NCBI GenBank assembly: GCA_963930655.1
Contig: OZ005621.1
Span: forward strand, 19,269,001 to 19,333,000
Direction: 5' to 3'
Length of the DNA stretch: 64,000 nucleotides
Origin: Myrica gale
Taxonomy: Eukaryota; Streptophyta; Magnoliopsida; Fagales; Myricaceae
Made by a program: the position numbers and the translations under genes. Positions 13,401 to 24,779 of this stretch are shown here, in pieces (positions within the stretch are counted from its first letter, which is position 1; each line of letters opens with the position of its first letter). Under the pieces are notes generated by a model, which was given only the letters and a program-made list of their open reading frames with translations, ran no database searches and was not told where the DNA came from.

Positions 13401-13600
13401 TATTCAAGGACGAGATATTCCAGGTCCTCCGCATTGCCATTCGCTGTACCTACAAGAACCCGGCCCTTCGCCCAAACATGAAAGAGGTCGTTCAGTTGCT
13501 GATTGAGGCTGACCCCTGCAGATTCGATTCTTGCAAGTTGTCAAATAAGACCAAAGAGGCATCAAACGTCGCCAAAATAAAGAACCCATTTGAATTATAA
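10469..13600 (+). CDS. CEPR1: LRR receptor-like kinase, CEPR1/XIP1 type (LRR-XI)
   Basis: Exons 10469-12944 and 13206-13600 are joined by a 261-base phase-1 intron that splits the Glu of the kinase APE motif. The product is 956 residues, close to Arabidopsis CEPR1. In order it has a signal peptide (1-22), an N-cap, about 20 LRRs, a membrane segment near 582-602 and a kinase. The kinase shows GHGGSGTVYK near 652, VAVKRLW near 670, HRDIKSTN near 775 and DFG near 796, all intact. CEPR1 at the plasma membrane perceives C-terminally encoded peptides (CEPs), which report nitrogen shortage from root to shoot, and it also affects vascular and root development. The gene is downstream of the RLK7-like gene on the same strand and has the same intron, so the two are probably ancient tandem duplicates. 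The tail after EADPCRFDSCK is ordinary for the clade. The family call is firm; one-to-one orthology needs a tree. Confidence 0.92.
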
Positions 13601-14579
13601 GTACATGAGGGAATTTGCAAGGTCTGAGAGGTCCTGAAGTAGTATTGGTATCTAGCTAGACAATAATTGTCTCTCTCGAAGTTAAAAGGAGAGACTCATC
13701 CCCCATAAAGAGCAACTTACTATGATACTGTCCTTGTAATTTTTAACAAAAGTAGTTTGTAGATTCTGTCCCTCTTGTATGTATTTGAAGAACTAATCTC
13801 TATAACTGCTTTACAGAAACGCAAAGCATCTATATTTCGAAGATCCACCAATTAAAGCATTCCCTAGCTTTTGAGAAGTTTGTCTTTATCTTTGCCCTTT
13901 TCTTTTTCATTAGACCGATTCTAAAAGCAGAGAGCCAATCAAAGGGAGATATATTGATCAGAGATGGAAGGTGGTGATTTGCATCGGGCATCTTTTTGGA
14001 TCAAAGTGGTTCTAGATTCTGGATTTAAAAATCAAAGCATGATGCCTCTGTGGAGGACCCACTTGAGGGAAGCTATCCATTGATAGATGGACCTGTTGAT
14101 TGCTGAGCATCTTCGTATCCATGTAGGAGTTAGCGACAGAGAAGAAAGCAGAACTTTTAATCTTTTTCCCTTTATCTGTTCCTTTCTTTTCTGCTTCAGT
14201 TTGATTGTTTTGTCGGAATTGAGGTGTATGGATGGAAAGGCACCAACTTCGTTTCACCGTAGATAGTGAGCTATGAGCCTCCACTTACAAGTTGGAACAC
14301 TCTCCTTTTATCATCAAAGTTGTTCTGAGGGAGGATTCTTTCATTCGTCCACAATCCATTTCAACTCTATATTTTACAAGCTAGGGTCATCTTATTAAAA
14401 CGTTAAATCTGACTAGATTTGTCTGTCTGCAGTGCATCTCATCGAGAATTTTCTGATTAGATTTACGCTGCTCTAAGAGTCATGTTACTTTGCAGACATC
14501 AGCCGGGTTTGGCTTGGAGGAAAAAAAAGTCACTTCTTGGTGAGATCGCATATAGCTCAGGCTAAAAAAAAGCCTGAGA
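13601..14579. other. 3' flank of the CEPR1-like gene, no gene seen
   Basis: 3' UTR followed by unassigned spacer. No coding frame of credible composition and no repeat that I recognise. Confidence 0.35.
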
Positions 14580-14962
14580 AAGTTACAATTCACAGAAGAT
14601 CCTACTGGTACAATTCAAAGTTGCTCTTGCCATCTCTCATTTCTTTCTCTTATCCCACTCCAAGTAGATCCTACTGGTACAATTCAAAGTTGCTCTTATC
14701 ATCTCTCATTTCTTTCTCTTATCCCACTCAAAGTGGGAATCAGAATATCACAATCTCTCCCCCTAAATCCTTAACATCCTCGTCAAGGCCCACCAAGTCC
14801 ACATTGGTGATTACTAGAACTAGTCGAGGTTGCTCTTGAAGCTTCTTGGATCATTATAAAACTCAGTTCAACCTAGTAAGGTCTCAACGTGAGACTTGAT
14901 CCTTTTGGAACTCATCTCTCATTCATTCTCTTCTCTCGCTCCACGTGGAATTCGGAGTATCA
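14580..14962 (-). mobile_element. Broken TRIM copy with an internal tandem duplication
   Basis: Same family as 18318-18745. It has LTR pieces on both sides and part of the short internal domain (atatcacaatctctcccc through ccacattggtga). The right piece ends in gtatca. The left piece has itself been duplicated in tandem, with two units of about 67 bp at 14599-14731. The copy is incomplete and old. Confidence 0.7.
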
Positions 14963-16714
14963 TGAGGACCACCTTGCCCAGCCATATGGAACCCCTTCTT
15001 CTCTCCCACACTTGACAAGTTCCTCACTTTAGGACTTTGACATGGTTGTCCGTGAAAAACAAGCCTTATGTTTGGAATAGTCAACAGAGACACCACCTAG
15101 GAACTCTGCAGTAGTGCATGGTTGTTACTGACAACACTTTGGGTCTAGATAACATAAAAAAAAGACAGATTATTTGATAGTGATTCAAAGTATACAAAAA
15201 TTCGCATTAGCCCACAATTAGACCAAACCCATCATACGGACAAAATCTTCGTCTTCTACTTTGGAAGTTCTGATCTTTTTTAGGAAGTTTGCAGAAACAG
15301 TAACTCTATGACGCTCAAGCTCGAACAATGGGTCCTTGTTCATAAATATATGAAGCTCATCCCCATCTCCTTTCTCTCCTCTACAAGTCTATAATAACCT
15401 TTCTTATTGTACCTCTCTGATAGCGATACCACTCCCTTCCAACCCAACACTCACACTCCCCTTCAATATTGTAGCTGTAAATTGTTATCTGCGCCGACAG
15501 AATGAGGAATTGATCGTTTTGCAGGCACTTCTAGTGATTTGGCAATGCTATTATTAAAAGATTCTTCTCTTTGTCTTTAAGTGTTTCTTCTAAAGTCTCT
15601 TAAGGCATTAAAACTTGTTTAGTCATACAGAATAGAGTTTCAAAATTTCAAACTGGCAGTCAAAACATATTATTTGTCCTTATTGTTCCTTCTCCAAAGG
15701 CAACTTGTAACGAGCATATATCCTGACACCACGTTCACGTGGTCTTCCTCCTATTATGCAAAAAACGTGTGTGCACATTTGCACGTGTATGTGTGTTTCT
15801 CCCAACTTTGTGAGTGCTCTGCGGGGTCCTCTTTAGAAGAATAAGATTCATCGAGACAAATATTTCTTTTGGGCTTGGTGGAGAGTCCATAAAGAAAAGT
15901 GAGAAGCTTTCTTCAGACTAATAGTTCTTGAATGAAAAGACAGGGTATCGAGGAATGCTCACCTGTATTGAGAAGCTTCATTGCAGGACAGATATGTCCT
16001 CTCCAAGTACAAGAAACAAAATTGTCAACCCTAGAAAGGGCAACAAATGTAGTATCTGTAGATTTTCTGTACAAGATCTGATCACGAAAGCCAGAACCAT
16101 ATACCTTTCTTTCAGTACTGTTAATTCTCATGATAAAAAAGATCTAATAATAACTCTCATCGGGTCAGAGACTCCCACCAATTAAAGCAATCGATGTTCA
16201 TTTGAATTTACCTGTTTAAAAACAGAAAGAAAATGCAATTCTGAATGCCATTCCACTGCCTGAAATGCCAAGTCTGTAGTAATTTATTGGAGGCTTCACA
16301 CTGACATTGGCAAATGAATGAAGGCAATGATTATGGACTCGACCAGTGAGACACAAGTGCTAGCCATAACTTCTTCTTCTTCTTCTTTTTTTTCTAAACA
16401 ACAATGCATTAGAAATAAAGGAACAACACTTGAGGGAGGATAAAACACCTCAGTAAGTGCTAGCCATTACTTGCAAGTGCAATGAGTGTCCATTTTCCCA
16501 CAATAGTAGTGCACCCTTATTGGGTTCCTTTAGTTACCTTGACAGTAGTACCAAGAACAGCTGTTACGTGGGTAATCACTTTATCTACCCCAAAAGGACA
16601 ATTAGTAGATTTTCAGCCTTCTAGTTATTGCATGTGGGCTAAAATTAAGATAACCAAAAGTAAGAATAATTAGTGAGTTAACTGCACCGAAAATAGTTTA
16701 TTCATTTTTTTGGT
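14963..16714. other. Intergenic, no gene seen
   Basis: No convincing reading frame, RNA gene or element boundary was found. Frames on both strands at 15913-16185 are short and mutually antisense, and show no family motif. Confidence 0.3.
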
Positions 16715-16920
16715 TGTGAAGATAAACACTTGAGGAGTTTTCTAATGGGCTCATAACATAGCATATAGTGACACCACTCAACCTAAAAGTTTAAGCTTAT
16801 AGATTTGGGCTCAACTATGTTATATTAACTAACCACTCACACTTGTGACTTCTTTCCAACGTGACTCAACCTTTTTACTCTTTCACACGTCCATATTCAA
16901 CAATCTCCTCCTCACATGTG
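16715..16920 (-). mobile_element. LTR with adjoining polypurine tract, solo or truncated LTR retrotransposon
   Basis: Read on the minus strand, a purine tract (gtgaggaggagat, 16903-16918) is followed at once by TGTTGAATATGG and then by a sequence typical of plant LTRs (ggttgagtggtgtcac, cataacatag). That is the 3' end layout of an LTR retrotransposon. No internal coding region is recognisable upstream, so it is a fossil end. Confidence 0.55.
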
Positions 16921-17552
16921 AGCCTACCAACAGAAGTCTTTTTGCGGCTTGTTTTTTCAGATCATTTTGTAAAGCATACCACACAGTCCACTCTCTCTTG
17001 AGTAAAAGCCTAACGTTCCTACGTGCTATATTATAAATCCAGGAGTCTTCCCATGATGTATATATCTCCCCAACACTTTTCCATTTTATTTTTGGGGTTG
17101 CTTGATCTATATAGTGAATGTTTCTCGACCTGCAATATAGTGGGTTTATACGGTCGAGGATGTATTCAGGCAATGTCCCGAACATGTGATGTGCGTTACA
17201 GGAAAGAAGGCTTAAAAGTAGATTTTCTAAGACAACAGCCATTCTAGTGCCACGGGGCCCAAACCCCAACAGGGTTCCAAATCAGTGGGCCGGTGGTTTT
17301 AAGATTGTTGGGAGAGCCCATGTTTGCAGAGTTTTTTTTTCGATTATGTACACCGAGCTTAGCTGCTTAGGAGCAAGGCGCATCAGCCATCAAAGCAGCG
17401 AGCACGCTGGGTTACAAGGCTGAGGCGCACCTATACCCCTAGAAAATATCAGGATATCCACCCTCAAGATTTGTAATTCCCCATCTTATGGCCAAAAAAA
17501 ACAGTCCAAATCTAATTGTTTTCTCAAATTTTACTAGAAAATCCATCACCGG

Positions 17553-17803
17553 ATTGCTTCAGTGGTTAAGACGAATACAAGACTGCGCAGATAAAACACA
17601 CGATTTCAAGTCCGATTTACTATTAAAAATAATATCGGAGCCCACTTAAGTGAAAATCTTAGAGGTGACGGCTTACGCTACTATTTTAGAGTTTGTTTAT
17701 GGCGTTAAGGACTCGAAATACATCCAAACTGGGTCATATTTATTTGAGTTAAATGCATGAGGGACGCTGGGATTTCTCTCGTCACCTCAAAAAAAAAAAG
17801 AGA
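17553..17803 (+). mobile_element. tRNA-derived SINE with A-rich tail
   Basis: The head ggattgcttcagtggttaag carries a box A-like core (ttgcttcagtgg). About 40 bases later gatttcaagtcc resembles box B (7 of 11 to GGTTCGAATCC). The body then runs to an A11 tail at about 17790. The size of roughly 250 bp and the layout fit plant SINEs. The target duplication is not clear (agaaaat / agaaaca), so it is probably old. Confidence 0.6.
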
Positions 17804-18317
17804 AACATTTTCTTTAATCATGATCCTTCAACAATGACAAAGATCCACCCCCACACGATCAGCCTTATTTGTTTTTTTGTTCAGAATTTAATAGTATTTA
17901 TCACAAAACAATAAAAGTATGGCCCAAACATTGACTAACTGGTAACACAGTTGGGTCAGACAAAACACACGTCCATGGACCATCTGGTTTATTGAATCAG
18001 CAGAGACCTAAATGCTTTACTTGTACAAGTTGCAGATGACCATGGACCAAGAAAAATGTGGAGTGCCACTACTTCGGAATCAACAAATTCATCACATAAA
18101 TACGACTGGTCAAATATCGATGACCTGGAGATTTACGAGACATAAATTTCTTAATAACATGAAATCAATAACTCGTATTACTACATCACGGGATCTGCAT
18201 AGATGGTTTTTTGTCCAGCGCATTGAGATTCTAATCTTACTGTCCCTTCAATGTTTTCTTCCTTCTACCCTACGAGATCGCGAGTCTTTTTGTATCCACC
18301 CAAAGAAAGAACTAGTT

Positions 18318-18745
18318 TTGACTTTAAAAGTACTCGTTAAGGTTGATATCGAAGCTTCTTAGATCACAAAAAGCTCAATTTAACTTAGTAAAGTCTCAAT
18401 GTGGGACTTGACCCTTATAAAACACATATCTCATTTTATGTGGAATTTAAGATATCACAATCTCTCCACCTCTTAAATTCTTGTCGTTCTCGTCAAAGCT
18501 CATCAAGCTCACATTGGTGGTACTAGAACCACTCTTATACCATTTGTAACGACCCAAGGACAAACATTAACCACATTTGTGCTTTGACTTTAAAATGACT
18601 AATCAAGATTGCTCTTGAAGCTCCTTGGATCATTATAAAGCTCAATTCAAACTAGTAAGGTCCCAATGTGAGACTTGGCTCATATAGAACTCATCTCTTA
18701 TTCATTCTCTTCTCTCACTCCACTTGTGAGATTTGGGGTATAACA
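18318..18745 (-). mobile_element. TRIM (terminal-repeat retrotransposon in miniature), left LTR truncated
   Basis: The right LTR is 18545-18745, TGTAACGACCC to TAACA (201 bp). Directly inside it, read on the minus strand, is aatggtataagagtggt, a primer binding site for initiator Met tRNA. A short internal segment of about 85 bp ends in the purine tract aagaggtggagagatt beside the left LTR (18318-18459). There is no coding capacity, as is normal for TRIMs. The left LTR lacks its outer part and the two LTRs differ noticeably, so the insertion is not recent. Confidence 0.8.
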
Positions 18746-19213
18746 CTTTCTCTAAACATTCATCAATTTTTCCTTATAGTTTAGGGCGTATCTAAGTCCA
18801 TGTGAATCAAACGTTTTGTGGTCAATTATTCTTAGGATTCCACCAACAACTTAATCAGAAACTTAGGTTGCGAATCATCTTGTCTTTTCGAAATTTATCA
18901 TGGCATTAAGTTCACCAATCGTGGCATATCTTAATACTTTCTAATCAAATGTTATGATTCTCTTGATAGGAAAACAAATAACTCAACTCAACAGACATTA
19001 GAATTGACTCACATAATGAGTCAGTAAATTTCAAGCCGGTGCAACCCTTTCAAGTCATACAAGTTAAGTCAGTCTAATTTTACTAAAGAAATAGTCTCAA
19101 ATAATTATTTGCATCTGAGAGGATTCGAACCTGAAATCTCATAAAGAGCAAACCCTTACACCTTAGGTCTTAATCATACATTATAATATGTTAATTTGGA
19201 CAATACATTGTAT

Positions 19214-19594
19214 TAGGGCTGCACACAACCGGACCGGACAGGATTTGCGGTTCGGTCCGGTCCTAAATGTTAAAATGTGGTCTGGTCCGGTTTTCTTTTT
19301 TAATAAATGCGGTCCGGACCGGACCGGACCGCATTTATTAAAAAAATAAAAAATATTTTTTATATTTTTAATACAAATTATAAACTTAAAACGTTTAATT
19401 TTAATCGAAACTAAAACTCAACATTTTTATATGCACTTTCCTCTTTGAAATTAACCTTAAAATTTTTAAAATTTTTAAAAAAAAATTCAAAAAAATTAAA
19501 ATCAGTCTGGACCACTTATAAATAATCCAGTCCGATCCTTTAATATATTAGGATCGAAATGCAGTCCGGACCGCATTTCGATTTTTTAACCCTA
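19214..19594. mobile_element. Non-autonomous hAT-like element rich in GGTCCGG
   Basis: The element starts tagggctgcacac and ends in ttaaccct-a. Flanks are cattgtat (19206-19213) and ccttgtat (19595-19602), an 8-bp target duplication with one mismatch. The ends carry clustered ggtccgg/ccggacc subterminal motifs (about 19235-19330 and 19500-19575) around an AT-rich centre. An 8-bp duplication with subterminal repeats points to the hAT superfamily. There is no transposase. Confidence 0.65.
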
Positions 19595-20269
19595 CCTTGT
19601 ATGGACCAAACCTATTGATTTAGAATACGTTATGCCCAGTACATTGTATGGATCAAACACCAGTCACAATATAAAAATAATTTTTAACTTGTCAATTCTA
19701 GTTGTCAAGAGAGAAGATTTGGGCTACAGAGATTGAAACGACATGGACCCAAGTGGCTCTCTTAAGGCTTCGCTTTCTTATCAAATCACCCATTATTATT
19801 ATATCCTACCAAAACTAGACAAAGCTCCTAAATACAATCTCCACAGGATGCACCTCCTCCAACACTACAGAAGGTAGGAATAATATTCGTTCTTTTTATT
19901 CTAAGGAGGTAAGCCTGAAGGCTGAAGCGGCATGCAATAAATGGACCCCATTAGTTTATTAACCCTCACCCATGATTCAATCTCCATAATAAATGACAAT
20001 AAAAGCTCAATTAAGAGCTAACTCTTACCCATGAAACTGGAGACTGTGAGTTGTCAATCCCACGTAGAGTGGTAGCTGCTAACCAGTGAATTGGGTACAA
20101 TTCCCAATTTTGTTTTACTAAAAGAAAATTATTTTCTTCAATATTTATAACCCTTAATAATTAATATATACATAGATAGAGATAGACATTGAAGAAACTA
20201 ATCTTAAAAAAAAAATGTTGCAAGAGATTGGTGTGTTAGGGACTAGTAAGTAGTGACTTCTTTGTCGGG

Positions 20270-20928
20270 TAAGGGTGTGCAAATGTTCCGGTTCCAACCG
20301 GAATTTCCGGTTCCGGCATTCCGGTACCGGTCATTTCCGATACCGGAACCGGATCCCATTTTAGGGAAATTCCGGAACCGGAACCGGAAATTCCGGCGAA
20401 AATATCGGAAAATTCCGGTTCCGGTATATTTTATAAAAAATTAAAAAAATATTATAATTTTAATTTAGAGTTTACCTCTTTCAATTTGAATTTTTGATAA
20501 ATGTTTAGTTGTTTACTTATTTGTATGATTAATTGTTTGTTTAATAGTTTTTTTGTAAATTTAATTTAGAGTTTATTTTCATAATATTTATTTTGTTTTG
20601 AAATTTAGTTGTAATTTTAATTTATATTTATTTTGGCATCTTGAAATAGTAAAATATTGTTTTGAAATTTAGTTGTTTAATTGTAATTTTAATTTAGAGT
20701 TATTTGGCCCACAAAACACAACTTAAAAATCTATTTTTGGGTCAATGAGCTTAAACTAAATATATTTTTTTAGGCTCATATAAGGAACCGGAATTTCCGG
20801 TTCCGGTTCCAATTCCGGTTCCGTTCCGGTTTATTCCGGAACGGAACCGAAACCAAAAATGTGGTTCCGGTGGGTACCGGAACCGGAATGGCCAATTCCG
20901 GTTTCGTCCGTTCCGGTGCCCACCCTTA
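20270..20928. mobile_element. Non-autonomous hAT element, 659 bp, with perfect 8-bp target duplication
   Basis: The terminal inverted repeats are TAAGGGTGTGCA at the left and TAAGGGTGGGCA on the reverse strand at the right (11 of 12). They are flanked by TTGTCGGG on both sides (20262-20269 and 20929-20936). Both arms are dense in ttccggttccgg (20284-20430 and 20785-20920) around an AT-rich core. Perfect 8-bp duplication and TIRs identify hAT; absence of any transposase makes it non-autonomous. The intact ends suggest a relatively young insertion. Confidence 0.88.
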
Positions 20929-21462
20929 TTGTCGGGCAGTACATCCCTAGGACTTTCGAGTCCTAACCGTTGAGTTTCTAGAAAAAAGCAGTGTGTCCCT
21001 TTTCGGTCATCGGGACTCTGGCAACCTGTTCAGTGTTCACCGTTGAGAGCCAATTCAGTAACATTCAAAGCGCAACAGCTATTGGCTCTCTGTCACGCAT
21101 ACCTCAAGGGCGGCTGTCTTGTTTCAGACATTTAAGAATTACTGAATCCTAATCATAACTAACGTTCATCCACCCCGCCGTATCACCTTTGAAGTTTGAA
21201 TGAGCTATGCACTGTGCACATTTCCTTTCCACTTTCGGCTTATGGTTGTAGAAAACATAGCATGAATCGAATAAATAAGATGGAGTGCAAAAGTGTAAAT
21301 TTGTTAGTAATTTGGTGTGGGATGGATGTGTTAAGTTTGATAATTTAAAAGATTAGTCTTACTCTTCTAATGGAGTGTGAGCGCTTGTAATTCGAGATTT
21401 GTAAATAAAGTCTATGTAATCTTCCATGGCGTATGTATATTTGTCAAATCACTTCAATTTTG

Positions 21463-21640
21463 ATGGCGTTTATTTATCGAAATTTTGAAAAATATTCATA
21501 AAATTTTGGGACTTTTTTGAATATTGAAGTTTATTGAGGTTTGTGAAAAGTTTGAAGTGTGTGTAAAAGTTAAAAATTTTGAAATATTTTTATTTTGTTG
21601 GAATTTTTGGCCCCAAAATTTTGGACAAACAAACGCAGCC
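21463..21640 (-). repeat. MITE with GGCGTTTGTTT termini
   Basis: The left end ggcgtttatttatcgaaattt and the right end (reverse) tgcgtttgtttgtccaaaat are inverted repeats. The interior matches the copy at 45384-45558 in reverse, for example the complement of caaacttttcacaaacct. It is about 178 bp and non-coding. Confidence 0.65.
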
Positions 21641-22668
21641 TTTGTATCTTATCAATAGTCTCTTTTCTTTGTTTATTTCAATTTTATTTTTTCTTTATAT
21701 CTTAAATTTTTAACAGTTATCAAAGCTAAAATTTTGAGTTCAAAATCACTTGATTCTACACTACGTTTTGAGACTCCAATTAAATGAGAGTTTGACTTAC
21801 ATTTGTGGATGTTAGAGAATATAATTCAAATATTAAAATCTATCTCTTCCTAACAACTTCGACTTTTGAGATAAGTGATAACTTTGCATAAATTACAAAA
21901 ACGTATGGTAGTGAGAAATTACCATCTATTTTCTTCTCAATTTATAAAGGAAATTACCTCTTATTGATTTTCATTTTTGGCATGACACAATACTAACGGT
22001 TAAATATGGATTGTAAAGTGTAAATCTATTGATAACTTATATTGTTACGTGTCAATAATTTATAGTAAAAACTATATAATAAGTAGTAATTAAATTGTGT
22101 AGACTATACTGTCTCTAGCTTTAGAGACGTTATAAAATAATGCGTTGGTGTGTAAGCTTTGTCATCCACATTGGACAAACACAAACAAGTCGACCTCAAC
22201 GTTTGGAACAACAATTCTGTGGGGGCTTCTGATCTGTGTTTTCACTGGACCCACGCGGTTTGCCTTTTCTCGGGTGTTCGGGGGAAACAAAAGGAGGGCA
22301 CGCGGTGGGGGCACTTGTTGGATGGATTATGGGTTTGAATCGAGATGGTTTCTGTCCAGACATTGTCATCCACCTCAGATGCAGATGAATTTCGATCCTA
22401 ATTTAGAAATATTCCTCTTTTTCAAGGATAGCCGTTTATTAGATAAAACTTATCTTCATCAGATTAATTTCAAAAAATCATCATAACGTAGGAGGCTAAC
22501 ACCAACAAGCATGTCGTGGATATACTCTTTCATCTGCTTTTCTATGTGATATAAACATTCACTTTTTTGCACAATATTTTGTTAGTCTTGAAACCCACTA
22601 TGATGTTTTTCTAAAATAAAACAATTTAATACAAATTCATGAAATGTATAAAAAGAGAAGAAACAATA

Positions 22669-23024
22669 TGTTGGAAGTCTCACATTGCTAGATAAACTAG
22701 TCAATGTGCTCCTTATAAGGTTGTGACATCTCTCGCTCCTCAAGGCATCTTTTGGAGTTGAGTTAGACCCACCCTTTTCTAGCAATGTGAGACTTCCAAT
22801 ACGCCCTCTCACGTGCGGTGAGAGGACATCTAAGCCAACACATGGAAACGGGTGCCGGTGGGGCCACAAACTAGGAACCTGACTTTGATGCCATATTAGA
22901 ATTGGAACATTATGTGAAAGGTGGGTCTAACTCAACTCCAAAAGACGCCTTGAGGAGTGAAGGATGTCACAACCTTATAAAGAGCACATTGACTAATTTC
23001 TCTAGCAATGTGGGACTTCCAACA
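22669..23024 (-). mobile_element. Fold-back miniature LTR element with inverted terminal repeats
   Basis: The left arm, starting tgttggaagtctcaca (22669 to about 22773), is the inverse of the right arm ending tgggacttccaaca (about 22918-23024). They are roughly 100 bp each and about 90 percent alike by eye. Flanks are CAATA on both sides (22664-22668 and 23025-23029), a perfect 5-bp target duplication typical of integrase. Inside, the minus strand reads tatggcatcaaagtcagg, resembling a tRNA-Met primer site next to the right LTR. The normal family has direct LTRs; here one is inverted. No coding region. Confidence 0.75.
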
Positions 23025-24119
23025 CAATATGTCCGCTGAGTATAGATGATTTGGTCATAAGTACTATTGGTAGTTGGTGATCGGGACTTAAATGATACGC
23101 ATATGGTGAAACACTGCTACACATGTTCGGATTTACCGCAACATTAATGTTACACTAGTGCGACTAAGTTATATATCTTGTCCATCTGAACTCGGAGCAC
23201 AGAAAGTATCTCGAATTTCCCTAGTTACGAAAATAAAAATAGTAACCCATATAACTGACCCACCAAGGAATCAAGGATAATAGACTCTGAAAATGATATA
23301 TATTGTGTAATGCCAACCAGCCAATATAACTCCGCTGAAATGTAAAATATCTGCCGACACGCACAAATGGGATATGATGAGAAAGAGCCATGGTGGGGAG
23401 ATTTGCACCATTCCAACTTACCCTCGGATGTCATTTTTTGGCAGGGTTTTGAATGTTTTCCCCATCGGAAATCCGTAATATGCAGGTTGAAAGTTGACTT
23501 TTGAAGGCTGCAGAACCCTTTTTAAAGAACCCTCAGACGAAAACTTCAATGCAACATGGACCACATTACATACGAATCACGTACCCTTCTCTGTTTTCCA
23601 ATGAAAATTTACCGTGTTAATGGCAATGTCCTTTAGACGTTTAGTTGTTTTCCAAAGATGGTTTAGAAACTTTTAATCGCATGATCATGATGCTTATTGC
23701 GATCCACAAAGAGTTGTTTGGAGCTTGCAAATTAAGTGTGGGGCTGAGCCTGAGGTTTATGGAATCTGAGAGCAATTTGCATGTAGGATGCAGATGAATT
23801 GGTCAATTGGCCATTATGTGATTTTCTGATTTCGTAGTGCACAACAAAATCATCATATTTGTATTGACTCTAGCTAGATATATTCACTTACAACCCCATC
23901 CATATATTTTCGAAATCAGATGTAAATTGTCAAGATTTTTTTTCCTATGATATTTTTGTATTATACCAATTTTAATCTAAACAAACTACTAATGATACAA
24001 AATATACATCATTAGTAGTTAATGGATAGAATATAATAAAATTTATACTTCGAGAGGTAAAGTGTTATAATTCTAATAATAACGAAACATGTACTGTTTG
24101 CTTTCTTTTCCATAAATTC

Positions 24120-24400
24120 TATTTTCTTTTTAAATTTCATCCACAATCTTTATTCAAAACTAGAAAAAAGCTCCAACTATGGGGTTGGAAATCGGCATAC
24201 AACCAAGTTAAATCATCTAACCACTCAAAAACAAAAGGGTAATTGCTAACAGATATTTCTGCGGCAGCCCAACGAGCAAGATGGTGTGCAACACCATTAG
24301 CACCTCTACGGATAAATCTCACCTTCCACCGGATATATTCTGAAGCATCATCCGAATATCTTGTACTGTTCAAACTTACTCTTACTCTCCCTACCATGTA
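24120..24400 (-). pseudogene. LINE 3' fragment: RNase H-like domain (RVT_3 type)
   Basis: On the minus strand an 86-residue frame (24397-24137) contains VRFIRRGANGVAHHLARWA, the hallmark C-terminal part of the RNase H-like domain carried by plant non-LTR retrotransposons and related host-scattered copies. A 3' tail with aataaag and an A-rich end follows (24120-24165). The rest of the element (endonuclease, reverse transcriptase) is absent, so this is a 5'-truncated copy, the usual outcome of LINE insertion. Confidence 0.75.
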
Positions 24401-24779
24401 AGGCCCACCCTATAGAATGTTGGATAGAATAAGAATAATGAATGAAATTAATATTCAAACTAAGAAATATTGTTGACCGTATTAAAAAAGTGTTAAAAAA
24501 ATACGGGATTTTATGGAGGTTATATAATTGTTCAATAATTGAGCCTAAATACCTTTATTAAGGGGTCAGTGATTAGGCCTACATCCACCATAGAAACTGC
24601 TGTGCAACTATCCTTTCCATTCATTGTCTTCCTACATTCTCAATTATCCAATTATCTTGGTCCGAGACTAAATATTTGGTCATTTTGAGGGGTTATGGAT
24701 ATAGAATTTGGTCCTATTTTAGGTCAGGACTCCGAAGTACAAGTTTATAAATAAGAAAGAGAAACGGTAAAAAAATAAA

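Noticed and set aside
16883-17269. 128-codon minus-strand frame as a gene
   Set aside because: It overlaps the LTR end and polypurine tract at 16715-16920 and matches no family that I recognise.
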